Shown piece after piece: positions 51,726-60,553 of a stretch of 64,000 nucleotides of DNA. A model generated the notes under the pieces. The model did no database searches and was not told where the DNA came from. It worked only from the letters and a program-made list of their open reading frames with translations. Position 1 is the first letter of the stretch. The number at the start of each line of letters is the position of its first letter. The translations under genes were made by a program, and so were the position numbers. This DNA is from Methylohalobius sp964654415 (GTDB taxonomy: Bacteria > Pseudomonadota > Gammaproteobacteria > Methylococcales > Methylothermaceae), in contig CAZZIP010000013.1 in assembly GCA_964654415.1 (NCBI GenBank), positions 7,930 through 71,929 of the forward strand. Direction: 5' to 3'.

Positions 51726-52616
51726 ATGAGTTTTCAGGAGTTGATTTTAGCCCTGCAAAATTACTGGGCTAAGCAAGGTTGTGCTTTGCTTCAACCCATG
51801 GACATGGAAGTGGGGGCCGGTACTTTTCACCCCGGCACTTTCCTGCGTGCGATTGGCCCGGAACCGTGGCGCACCGCTTACGTTCAGCCCTCGCGCCGCC
51901 CCACCGACGGCCGCTATGGGGAAAACCCCAATCGCCTCCAGCACTATTACCAGTTCCAAGTATTGCTCAAGCCTTCGCCCTTGGAGATTCAGGACTTGTA
52001 CCTTGATTCTCTGCGCTTTCTGGGCTTGGATCTGCTCGAGCACGACGTGCGTTTCGTAGAGGATAATTGGGAGTCTCCCACCCTAGGCGCGTGGGGGCTG
52101 GGCTGGGAAGTCTGGTTGGACGGCATGGAGATCACTCAGTTCACTTATTTTCAGCAAGTGGGCGGGCTCGACTGCCGGCCGGTATCGGGGGAGATCACTT
52201 ATGGCTTGGAACGGATCGCTATGGTCCTCCAGAACCAGGAAAGCGTCTTTAACTTAGTCTGGACCAAAAACGGGGAACAGACCATCACCTACGGCGACGT
52301 ATTCCACCAGAACGAAGTGGAAATGTCGGCCTACAACTTCGAGCACGCCGACGTTGAATTTCTGCGGCAAAGCTTCGAGGCCCACGCGCGCGAATGCCAA
52401 AAGCTATTGGCCTTAGGTTTGCCCTTGCCCGCCTACGATCAGGTGCTAAAAGCCTCCCACACCTTCAATCTGCTGGATGCCCGGGGTGCCCTCTCGGTCA
52501 CCGAACGCCAGCGCACCATCCTGAGGGTACGCGAGTTGGCCAGAGGCGTGGCAAAGTGTTATTTCGATCGCCGCCAGGCGCTCGGCTTCCCGATGCTGTC
52601 CAAGAAGGAAGGTTGA
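51726..52616 (+). CDS. glyQ: Glycyl-tRNA synthetase alpha subunit
   Basis: GlyQ is the catalytic subunit of the bacterial (alpha-beta)2 GlyRS. The 296-residue product has the usual length and the class II core: YWAKQGCALLQPMDMEVGAG, YVQPSRRPTDGRYGENPNR, RFVEDNWESPTLGAWGLGWEVWLDGME and FTYFQQVGG. ATG 51726 aligns with known starts; a TTG at 51690 is in frame but unlikely. The gene shares one base with the start of glyS (TGATG). Confidence 0.97.
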   Translation: MSFQELILALQNYWAKQGCALLQPMDMEVGAGTFHPGTFLRAIGPEPWRTAYVQPSRRPTDGRYGENPNRLQHYYQFQVLLKPSPLEIQDLYLDSLRFLGLDLLEHDVRFVEDNWESPTLGAWGLGWEVWLDGMEITQFTYFQQVGGLDCRPVSGEITYGLERIAMVLQNQESVFNLVWTKNGEQTITYGDVFHQNEVEMSAYNFEHADVEFLRQSFEAHARECQKLLALGLPLPAYDQVLKASHTFNLLDARGALSVTERQRTILRVRELARGVAKCYFDRRQALGFPMLSKKEG

Positions 52617-54688
52617 TGGCTACACGCGACTTGTTGTTCGAACTGGGCACCGAGGAACTTCCTCCCAAAGCGCTGCGCACCTTGATGGAGGCCCTGCGCG
52701 ATGAAGTGGAGAAGCGGCTTAAGCAAGCCGAGCTCGAATTCGCCTGCATCCGCGCTTATGCCACTCCGCGCCGGCTGGCCTTGATCGTTCACGAACTGGC
52801 CGAGCGCCAGAAGGACCTCAGCGTGGAACGGCGTGGCCCGGCGCTCAAAGCCGCTTTCGACGCGGCTGGCCGACCGACAGCGGCGGCGTTTGGATTCGCC
52901 CAAAGCTGCGGGGTGGCCGTCGAAGCGCTCGAGACGCTCAAAAACGCCAAAGGGGAATGGCTATTGTATCGACAAACCGTACCAGGGGCAGCTGCAGCCG
53001 AGATTATCCCCGACCTCCTGCGCCAGGCCCTCGCCGCCTTACCGATCCCCAAACGGATGCGCTGGGGCGAGCGCGAGGATGAGTTCGTGCGCCCGGTCCA
53101 CTGGGCGGTCCTGATGTTCGGCAGCGAAGTCATCGACGCCGAGATCCTCGGTGTCCGCACCGGCAATTTCACTTTTGGCCATCGTTTCCACTGCCCGCAA
53201 CCGCTCTTCCTTGTTAACCCAGACCACTACGCCCAACTCCTGCAGAGCTGCGGCCGGGTGATCGTTGATTTCGATGAGCGTCGCCGTCACATTCACCAAC
53301 AGGCATCAAAACTGGCTAAAACCGCCGGCGGCACTGCCCTCATCGAGGACGCCCTGTTAGACGAGGTCACCGCATTGGTGGAGTGGCCGGTGGGGCTTTT
53401 AGGAGCGTTCGAGACGCGTTTTTTGGCCCTGCCCAAGGAAGTTCTGATCACCGTGATGCAGTCTCATCAAAGATATTTTCCTGTTCTCGACCCGGAAGGC
53501 AGGCTGAAACCATGTTTCATCGCTATTGCCAATCTGGATAGCAAACGGCCTGAAGTCGTGCGCGCAGGCAATGAGCGGGTAATCCGTCCGCGCCTTACCG
53601 ATGCCGAATTCTTTTGGCACCAGGACCTCAAAATTCCCCTAGAAAATCACCTTGAGAAGTTAGCAGGCCAAATCTTCCAGCAAAAGCTGGGCACGCTGCT
53701 GGACAAGACTCACCGCCTGGAGAAATTGGCTGCGATTTTGGCCGAATGGCTGGCTGCCGATGTGACCAGAGCTAAACGCGCCGCCAGGCTTTCTAAGACC
53801 GACCTGGCCACCGCCATGGTGGGAGAATTCCCCGAACTCCAGGGGATCATGGGCTACCACTATGCCTTGTCCCAGGGAGAAGATCCTGAGATAGCCGCCG
53901 CCTTAGACGAACAGTATCGGCCCCGCCATGCCGGCGCTCCCCTGCCGGAGACCGTCACTGGCCAAATCCTCGCCTTAGCGGACAAACTCGATACCCTGGT
54001 GGGAATTTTCAGCATCGGCCTTGTTCCCACCGGCACCAAGGACCCTTATGCCTTACGCCGGGCTGCGTTTGGAATCATTCGCATTGTCCTAGAAAAACGC
54101 TTAGATTTGGATCTCAAAGCCTTGCTGACCCAAGCTGCAGAACTTTACCCGCATGAATTCGACCGGGCTGAAACGGTACGCGCCGCCTACCGGTTCATCC
54201 TCGAGCGACTCAAAGGTTATCTGCTCGATCTTGGGTTTACCTCCGATGAATTCGAGGCGGTAGCTGCGCTCGAACCTTCCAACTTGCTGGACTTCCGCTA
54301 CCGGATCGAGGCGGTTCACGCCTTCCGCAAACTGCCACAAGCAGAAAGTTTGACCGCAGCCAACAAACGCATTCGCAATATCCTGCGTCAAAGTCAAGCG
54401 AAGGAATTCGGTCCGGTCAGCCAAGACCTACTTGAGGCGCCAGAAGAGCAGGCCTTATACCAAGCTATCTCGCACGCTAGAGATAAGCTCAAGCACTTGT
54501 TAGACGAGCGCAACTACACCGCCGCTCTCCAACACTTGGCCGGACTCAAAGCAAGCATAGACGCTTTCTTCGATCACGTGCTCGTGATGGTGGAGGACGC
54601 CAGGCTGCGCCAGAACCGGTTGAACCTTCTGGCCGAGACATTGGGGCTTTTTCTTCAGATCGCCGACATTTCCTGCCTGCAAGGATAA
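52616..54688 (+). CDS. glyS: Glycyl-tRNA synthetase beta subunit
   Basis: GlyS is the beta subunit, needed for tRNA recognition. The 690-residue product has the typical length: DLLFELGTEELPPKAL at the start, a central HD-like region near DLATAMVGEFPELQGIMGYHYAL, and a C-terminal anticodon-binding part (FFDHVLVMVEDARLRQNRLNLL). ATG 52616 overlaps glyQ's stop; the codons upstream in this frame lie inside glyQ. plsC follows 3 bp later; the gmhB gene often found between them is absent. Confidence 0.97.
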   Translation: MATRDLLFELGTEELPPKALRTLMEALRDEVEKRLKQAELEFACIRAYATPRRLALIVHELAERQKDLSVERRGPALKAAFDAAGRPTAAAFGFAQSCGVAVEALETLKNAKGEWLLYRQTVPGAAAAEIIPDLLRQALAALPIPKRMRWGEREDEFVRPVHWAVLMFGSEVIDAEILGVRTGNFTFGHRFHCPQPLFLVNPDHYAQLLQSCGRVIVDFDERRRHIHQQASKLAKTAGGTALIEDALLDEVTALVEWPVGLLGAFETRFLALPKEVLITVMQSHQRYFPVLDPEGRLKPCFIAIANLDSKRPEVVRAGNERVIRPRLTDAEFFWHQDLKIPLENHLEKLAGQIFQQKLGTLLDKTHRLEKLAAILAEWLAADVTRAKRAARLSKTDLATAMVGEFPELQGIMGYHYALSQGEDPEIAAALDEQYRPRHAGAPLPETVTGQILALADKLDTLVGIFSIGLVPTGTKDPYALRRAAFGIIRIVLEKRLDLDLKALLTQAAELYPHEFDRAETVRAAYRFILERLKGYLLDLGFTSDEFEAVAALEPSNLLDFRYRIEAVHAFRKLPQAESLTAANKRIRNILRQSQAKEFGPVSQDLLEAPEEQALYQAISHARDKLKHLLDERNYTAALQHLAGLKASIDAFFDHVLVMVEDARLRQNRLNLLAETLGLFLQIADISCLQG

Positions 54689-54691
54689 GTC

Positions 54692-55471
54692 ATGGGCAAA
54701 GTGGGATTGGGAATCTACCTGCGTTCGGCTCTGTTCCTGGCAGTCCAGACTGCGATTACCGTAGTTCTGACTCCCTTCGTGCTCTTAATTTCTCTCCTGC
54801 CTCAATATGAATATCGCTATCTTTTAGCGCGCTTCTGGGCGCGCTCGCTGATTTGGGCAGCCTCTGCCATCTGCGGCATCAGGTATACCATCAAAGGGCT
54901 AGAGAATATCCCGCCGCGTAACGGCGTGGTCTTGAGCAAACACCAGTCCGCTTGGGAAACCTTGATGCTGTTTTTGATCTTCCCCAAGGCAGTCTATGTG
55001 CTCAAACAAGAACTCCTTAGGATTCCATTCTTCGGCTGGTGCCTAGCTCGCTATCACCACATCGCCATCGACCGCAGCCAGCGCCGGGCAGCCATGCTAT
55101 CCTTGCAAAAACAAGGACTTGATCGCCTCAAAGAAGGACACTGGGTCATCATTTTTCCCGAAGGTACCCGCGTCGCCCCTGGGGAAAGGCGGCGTTATGC
55201 CAGCTCCGGTGGAGCATTAGCCGAACGCGCCGAGGTGCCGGTCGTGCCGGTTGCCCACAACGCCGGGGAATTCTGGCCAAGGCGTAGCTTCCTCAAGTAT
55301 CCGGGAGTGATCCAGCTCTGTATCGGCCCTCCGCTCTCTGGCAGCGCTTCGGAAATCAATCGCCTGGCGGAAGAGTGGATAGAAGCTCAAATGGCCATAA
55401 TCACATCTTCCGACCCGGATGTGATCGCGCATCGGCCTCCTGCTGCTTCGTCCCCCATTCGAGGAAAGTGA
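54692..55471 (+). CDS. plsC: 1-acyl-sn-glycerol-3-phosphate acyltransferase
   Basis: PlsC acylates lysophosphatidate to phosphatidate. The 259-residue product has an N-terminal membrane anchor (FLAVQTAITVVLTPFVLLISLL) and the acyltransferase motifs: KHQSAWET near residue 86 (H-x4-E instead of H-x4-D), FPEGTRVAPGE near 156 and VPVVPVAHNAG. A Glu in the first motif is seen in some proteobacterial homologues. It follows glyS in the same direction and is convergent with the secreted-protein gene. Confidence 0.92.
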   Translation: MGKVGLGIYLRSALFLAVQTAITVVLTPFVLLISLLPQYEYRYLLARFWARSLIWAASAICGIRYTIKGLENIPPRNGVVLSKHQSAWETLMLFLIFPKAVYVLKQELLRIPFFGWCLARYHHIAIDRSQRRAAMLSLQKQGLDRLKEGHWVIIFPEGTRVAPGERRRYASSGGALAERAEVPVVPVAHNAGEFWPRRSFLKYPGVIQLCIGPPLSGSASEINRLAEEWIEAQMAIITSSDPDVIAHRPPAASSPIRGK

Positions 55472-55487
55472 GCGACCTTCCTTGGGT

Positions 55488-56111
55488 TTACTTGTTTAAA
55501 CAGGATACCGAATTGACCGCTGCTACGGTCTCGCCGGCTTCGTTTAAGACCTTTGCCGACACCGTCCCCTGGATGAAACCTGGGGAAATAGCCGTCGCGC
55601 CTTCAGCGATGTCGCCTGGATCACTGTCGAAATCGAATTCCACTTCGTCACCCGTCGTATTCTTTAAGGGAGAAGCGGCCGTGTTCACACCCGAAGCGAT
55701 CTCCGCCGCATAGCGGCCAGCACTCAAGTTTTTTGCGCTGACCGAGACCTTGGACCGGTTTTCACGCCTCTCGCAGATCACCAGGATATTAGTAGCACCA
55801 TCATCGTCGAAATCATCGTCGTGGAACTTAGCAAAATCGGCTATCGCCTGGCAGAGGTCGGGATCTTCCACTTCGGCGAATTTGAGTTCGAAGTTCATGG
55901 AATTGCCGCGACGGTCCAATATCACGTCGAAAAAATGCCCGTCTATGTTCGGGTCTAAGTTTTTCACTTCAACGCAGGGAATTCTAAGCTCGTTCACTCT
56001 AAAGTCAGCCAAAGATACCCCGCCGATCTTGTCGCTCCCATGCCCTTCATGCCCAAAGGCCAAGTTACCCGTCAGGCACATAGCCGCCAACAATAAACCG
56101 GTTTTAGTCAT
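55488..56111 (-). CDS. Secreted protein of unknown function
   Basis: The 207-residue product has a signal peptide (TKTGLLLAAMCLTGNLAFG) and then HEGHGSD, which could bind metal. The mature protein is acidic, mostly beta, with four cysteines (near 46, 87, 112 and 204) that could form two disulfides, and a DDDFDDDGATN stretch near 98-108. I recognise no family. AAGAGGAG precedes the ATG. It converges on plsC with 16 bp between the stops and has no operon partner. Confidence 0.7.
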   Translation of the reverse strand: MTKTGLLLAAMCLTGNLAFGHEGHGSDKIGGVSLADFRVNELRIPCVEVKNLDPNIDGHFFDVILDRRGNSMNFELKFAEVEDPDLCQAIADFAKFHDDDFDDDGATNILVICERRENRSKVSVSAKNLSAGRYAAEIASGVNTAASPLKNTTGDEVEFDFDSDPGDIAEGATAISPGFIQGTVSAKVLNEAGETVAAVNSVSCLNK

Positions 56112-56432
56112 AACTTTCTCCTCTTAAGTTTATCTTTCCTATGCGGTTCGCTCTGTTTTGCCAGCCGTGCTAGCACGGGCCATCTTTCTGAGCCAGGCGC
56201 TAACCTACGAACCTGAGATGATCTGGCCGCAGATCTTGCCAGCCCTAAAAACCTCCGTTTGGAATTTTAGCCTATGCCTGGCGTGCGTGAACACCCAACC
56301 TCCCAGATCGCATATTCCCAAATCCAAACCACTAAAGCCAAGCGTAATTTAAGGGGGCATGGGCAGATTCTTTATAGCCAATAGCATTTGAGATTGTTTT
56401 ACTGCAGGCGGCAAAGCCATGCATAAGTCCCA
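56112..56432. other. Intergenic region between the secreted-protein gene and nrdB
   Basis: About 320 bp without a credible gene. It contains the perfect palindrome at 56165-56178. I see no clear terminator for nrdB and no strong promoter for the secreted-protein gene. Confidence 0.5.
56165..56178. repeat. Perfect 14-bp palindrome
   Basis: CCGTGCTAGCACGG reads the same on both strands. It is about 55 bp upstream of the secreted-protein gene start, a position that would suit a dimeric regulator, but I know no family for this site. Confidence 0.45.
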
Positions 56433-57527
56433 TTATTCTCCCTCCCAATGCAGCGCTCCCCCGGTCTGATACTCAGTAACTCGCGTTTCAAAGAAGTTCT
56501 TTTCCTTGCGAAAACCGATCTGCTCCTCCCACCACGGCAGGGATTCCGCTTCGGCCTCCAGATAGAGCGGCGAAAAACCCAAATCCAAAAGGCGCCGGTT
56601 GGCAAGATACTTGACGTGGCGCAGGTGGAGCTTCAGGTCATAGCCGAGCATGGGTTTTACGGCGTATTCGGCATAGGCCTCTTCCAGTTCCATGGCTTCG
56701 CGCATCAGAGCATGGGCTTCAGATTCTTCCAGGCGAGTCTCCGGGTTTTCCTGCCACAGCGCCCAGATCAAGGCGCGGCCAAAAGCGACGTGGCCGGACT
56801 CGTCGCGGGCGATGTACTGGAGCTGCTCGCCGGTGCGGACCATCAGCCGTCTTCTCTGCATGGAGAAGATCGGACAGAAGCCTCCCATGAACCAAACTCC
56901 TTCAAAGATCATGTAGTAGAAGAACAGACCCTTGGCGTAGTCTCTCAAATCCCCATTTTGTCCTTGGAGACTGCGGGTTTTGGAGTTGCTGTATTCGAAC
57001 TTGGCGCGGATCTGTGGAATCGCTTGGTACAAGAGATAAATCTCGTCCTCGTCGAAGTTGAGCGATTCGATGATATGCTGGTAGCTCATGGAGTGGATGG
57101 TTTCCTGGTGCATCTGGGCGACGATGGCCATGCCGACCTCGGGCGCAGTGATGCGCTCATATACGGCTAGGGCCAGGTTGCGCTGGTGAAGCGCGTCGGC
57201 GGTGGTCAAGGTAGCGAAGGTGGTAAAGAAGGTATGGCGCTCATTGGCCGAGAGTTTTTTAAGCGCCATTAGATCTTCTCCCATACCGATTTCAGTAGGC
57301 AGCCAGAAATTGCGCTGGGAAGTGAGATAGGCGTCCCAGGCCCAGCGGTATTTGATGGGGGCAATGTTGGAGGTCAAGCTGCTCCCTCCTACCAGACGTT
57401 TTTCGGCTTCCAGCGCTGGTTCCGCTATCGGGTCAGCAGCCACCGCCGGCATAGAAATGAAACGCTCTCTGGACTTTGCGATAGCTTGCGGCTTTAGGTT
57501 CTCCAACGGATCATCCCAAGTTAACAT
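56433..57527 (-). CDS. nrdB: Class Ia ribonucleotide reductase beta subunit
   Basis: NrdB holds the diiron-tyrosyl radical that starts deoxyribonucleotide synthesis. The 364-residue product shows the iron ligands and radical Tyr: D in TLTTADALH, E and H in QETIHSMSY with the radical Tyr at its end, E in IFEGVWFMGGF, and E/H in ARDESGHVAFG. The C-terminal tail (YQTGGALHWEGE) is the peptide that docks with NrdA. It follows nrdA by 17 bp. Confidence 0.95.
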   Translation of the reverse strand: MLTWDDPLENLKPQAIAKSRERFISMPAVAADPIAEPALEAEKRLVGGSSLTSNIAPIKYRWAWDAYLTSQRNFWLPTEIGMGEDLMALKKLSANERHTFFTTFATLTTADALHQRNLALAVYERITAPEVGMAIVAQMHQETIHSMSYQHIIESLNFDEDEIYLLYQAIPQIRAKFEYSNSKTRSLQGQNGDLRDYAKGLFFYYMIFEGVWFMGGFCPIFSMQRRRLMVRTGEQLQYIARDESGHVAFGRALIWALWQENPETRLEESEAHALMREAMELEEAYAEYAVKPMLGYDLKLHLRHVKYLANRRLLDLGFSPLYLEAEAESLPWWEEQIGFRKEKNFFETRVTEYQTGGALHWEGE

Positions 57528-57544
57528 GGCGCTTTTCTCCTTCT

Positions 57545-60373
57545 TTACTGACAGGCTTCACAACTGGGGTCAAGGATTGAACAGACCTTAGACTCTTCCT
57601 CCCCAGGCCTGGAAGCTACGGAGGTATGTCGCTCCACTCGGCTTGCCCCGAGGGTGCGTAGGTAATAGGTAGTCTTAAGTCCTCGTATCCAGGCGAACTT
57701 GTATAAAGTATCGAGTTTTTTGCCCGAAGGCTCGGCCAGGTATAGATTCAAGGACTGGCTTTGATCCAGCCACTTCTGGCGACGCGATGCTGCCTCCACC
57801 AGCCAACGCGGATCGATCTCAAAAGCGCAAGCATATAGAGTTTTAAGGTCATCGGGAATGCGGTCGATCATCTGGACGCTGCCGTCGTAGTATTTGAGAT
57901 CGGCGATCATCACCTCGTCCCAAAGCCCACGCGCTTTCAAATCCCTGACTAGGTAAGGATTAACTACGGTGAACTCGCCTGAAAGGTTAGATTTGACGTA
58001 TAGGTTCTGATAGGTCGGCTCGATCGACTGGGACACCCCACAGATGTTGGAAATGGTCGCTGTAGGGGCGATGGCCAGGCAGTTGGAATTGCGCATCCCT
58101 TTTTTGACTCTCTCGCGCAGGGCCTCCCAGTCCAAGGTGCTGGAACGATCCATCTCCAGATAGCCGCCCCTGGCCTGCTCGAGCAGCTCGATGGAGTCTA
58201 TGGGCAAAATCCCTTTTGACCACAGAGAGCCTTCGAACGAAGGATAACAGCCGCGCTCTTTTGCCAATTCGGTCGAAGCCCAGATAGCGTGATAGCTGAC
58301 TAACTCCATGCTGCGATCGGCGAATGCGACTGCCGCCTCGCTGGCATAAGGGAGGCGCAATTTATACAGAGCATCCTGAAATCCCATGATCCCCAAGCCC
58401 ACCGGACGATGGCGCAGGTTGGAACGGCGCGCCTTGGGGACGCTGTAGTAGTTGATGTCAATGACGTTGTCGAGCATCCTCATGGCGGTCCAAATTGTGC
58501 GTCTGAGCTTGTTCTCATCGAGACCATCTTCTGTCACATGGGACGCCAGATTCACCGAACCCAGGTTGCAGACAGCGATTTCCTCGTCCGAGGTATGCAG
58601 GGTAATCTCGGTGCAAAGATTAGAGCTATGCACCACTCCTACGTGCTGATTGGTGTATCGTAAATTGCAAGGGTCTTTGAAAGTGATCCAGGGATGGCCG
58701 GTCTCGAACAGCATGGTGAGCATCTTGCGCCACAGGCTCACCGCAGGCACCTTTTTGAACAGCCTGATTTCACCGCGCGCAGCCTTTTCCTCGTAAGCCA
58801 GATAGGCTTCCTCGAACGCCTTGCCGACCTTGTCGTGAAGGTCCGGAACTTCATCCGGGGAAAATAGGGTCCACTCGCCTTCTTCGGCGACCCGCTTCAT
58901 GAATAGGTCTGGCACCCAGTTGGCGGTGTTCATGTCATGACAGCGGCGTCGTTCGTCGCCAGTGTTCTTGCGCAGTTCCAGAAATTCCTCGATGTCCAGG
59001 TGCCAAGTTTCCAGATAAGCGCAGATAGCGCCCTTCCTGCGCCCGCCCTGGTTGACAGCCACTGCGGTGTCGTTGGCCACCTTCATGAACGGCACCACCC
59101 CCTGTGAAGTGCCGTTGGTTCCCTTGATGTGGGCCCCCATCGCCCGCACCCGAGTCCAGTCATTGCCTAAGCCCCCGGCGTGCTTAGATAGCAGCGCGTC
59201 TTCTTTGTAGGCGTTAAAGATGCCTTCTAGATCGTCAGGGATGGTAGTAAGGTAGCAAGACGACAGCTGTGGCCTTAAGGTCCCGGAGTTGAACAGGGTC
59301 GGAGTCGAACACATGAAATCGAAGCTGGAAATCAGATCATAGAACTCGATCGCGCGCGCTTCGCGTTCGATCTCGTTCTTGGCCAGCCCCATAGCCACGC
59401 GCATGAAAAACGCTTGGGGCAGTTCAAAGCGTATGCCCTGGTGATGGAGAAAATATCGGTCATATAAAGTTTGAAGGCCAAGATAGGTAAATTGCAAATC
59501 GCGCTCGGGTTTGAGCGCCTTGCCCAAGCGCTCGAGATCGTATTGGCCTAGCACCGGGTCGATCAGTTCCAACTCGATGCCGCGGCGGATGTAACGTGCA
59601 AAGTAGGCGCTATAGAGCTCGCCTGTTTCAGCTCCGATGGCGGTCTCGAAATGGCTGCTCAAAAATCCCAAAACCTCGCTGCGGATTTTGTCCAAAAGCA
59701 GACGAGCGGCGACAAAGCTGTAGTTAGGCGATCGTTCGATCCTGGTCCTGGCTGCCAGGATTAGAGTATCGATCACTTCGGGCTCAGGAATCCCATCATA
59801 GAGGTTGCGCTTGGCCTCGGCTAAGATCCACTCTCCGTCGACGTCTTCCAGCCCTCGGCAGGATTCCTCTACCAACCGGCGCATCCTTGCCTCGTCGAGC
59901 GGTTTGCGCCGGCCTTGCGAATCGGTGACCTGCAACTCGAAGCGTGGTGAAACCTTCTGTTCCTTGTCCGCCCGCAGGCGCGCCCGCTCTTCTCGATAAA
60001 GCACATAGGCGCGCGCTACTTTGTGATGGCCGCCGCGCATCAACGCCAATTCCACCTGATCCTGGATGTCCTCGATATGAATGGATCCGCCGGCAGGCAG
60101 ACGCCGCATGAGCGCCCGTACCACTTGCTCGGTCAGATCGGCCACGGTGTCGTGGATTCGGCGGCTGGCGGCAGCTTGTCCGCCTTCTACGGCCAAAAAG
60201 GCTTTGGTGATGGCGATACGGATCTTGTTGGGATCAAAACTGGTGAGCTTGCCGTTGCGGCGGATGACTCTAAGCTCACCCGGAATCATAGCTTGAATCT
60301 CTGGGCTCAGCTTGGGGGTAGTGAAGGCTTCAATTTCGGTGTTACTTAATGGGCTGACAATGTCGACTGGCAT
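57545..60373 (-). CDS. nrdA: Class Ia ribonucleotide reductase alpha subunit with two ATP-cone domains
   Basis: NrdA carries the catalytic and allosteric sites. At 942 residues it is about 180 longer than the E. coli enzyme. The extra length is a second ATP cone: the first spans about 35-140 (LRVIRRNGKLTSFDPNKI), the second about 145-240. Active-site residues are visible: the Cys in LSSCYLTT, N-x-C-x-E in SNLCTEI, the Cys in CNLGSVNL, and the Tyr pair in TTYYLRTLG. The redox tail ends CEACQ. Two-cone enzymes are known from Pseudomonas; the extra cone can change dATP inhibition. An NrdR box lies 50 bp upstream. Confidence 0.95.
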   Translation of the reverse strand: MPVDIVSPLSNTEIEAFTTPKLSPEIQAMIPGELRVIRRNGKLTSFDPNKIRIAITKAFLAVEGGQAAASRRIHDTVADLTEQVVRALMRRLPAGGSIHIEDIQDQVELALMRGGHHKVARAYVLYREERARLRADKEQKVSPRFELQVTDSQGRRKPLDEARMRRLVEESCRGLEDVDGEWILAEAKRNLYDGIPEPEVIDTLILAARTRIERSPNYSFVAARLLLDKIRSEVLGFLSSHFETAIGAETGELYSAYFARYIRRGIELELIDPVLGQYDLERLGKALKPERDLQFTYLGLQTLYDRYFLHHQGIRFELPQAFFMRVAMGLAKNEIEREARAIEFYDLISSFDFMCSTPTLFNSGTLRPQLSSCYLTTIPDDLEGIFNAYKEDALLSKHAGGLGNDWTRVRAMGAHIKGTNGTSQGVVPFMKVANDTAVAVNQGGRRKGAICAYLETWHLDIEEFLELRKNTGDERRRCHDMNTANWVPDLFMKRVAEEGEWTLFSPDEVPDLHDKVGKAFEEAYLAYEEKAARGEIRLFKKVPAVSLWRKMLTMLFETGHPWITFKDPCNLRYTNQHVGVVHSSNLCTEITLHTSDEEIAVCNLGSVNLASHVTEDGLDENKLRRTIWTAMRMLDNVIDINYYSVPKARRSNLRHRPVGLGIMGFQDALYKLRLPYASEAAVAFADRSMELVSYHAIWASTELAKERGCYPSFEGSLWSKGILPIDSIELLEQARGGYLEMDRSSTLDWEALRERVKKGMRNSNCLAIAPTATISNICGVSQSIEPTYQNLYVKSNLSGEFTVVNPYLVRDLKARGLWDEVMIADLKYYDGSVQMIDRIPDDLKTLYACAFEIDPRWLVEAASRRQKWLDQSQSLNLYLAEPSGKKLDTLYKFAWIRGLKTTYYLRTLGASRVERHTSVASRPGEEESKVCSILDPSCEACQ

Positions 60374-60421
60374 GGCTCATCGGTAGTGGTAGTCTCTATT
60401 AGTTTTTTAGTAACTTGCCAA

Positions 60422-60437
60422 CCACAATATATTGTAT
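60422..60437. promoter_or_regulatory. NrdR box upstream of nrdA
   Basis: CCACAATATATTGTAT matches the NrdR consensus (acaCwAtATaTwGtgt) at 14 of 16 positions. A much weaker copy centred about 40 bp away lies at 60462-60477. NrdR with ATP/dATP represses nrd genes in many bacteria. A TACAAT -10-like element of nrdA overlaps the box on the minus strand. Confidence 0.75.
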
Positions 60438-60553
60438 TTTTTTGTGCATTTTTATATCTTATGTTTATATATTTATAATTATTCAGCATAACTATGTAGC
60501 CCCATTGTCTTTTGGCAAAATAGACAAGACTAAAAACTACAACGGGATCGCCC

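Noticed and set aside
56448..57170. Plus-strand open frame opposite nrdB
   Set aside because: Shadow of nrdB, whose metal ligands are all present.
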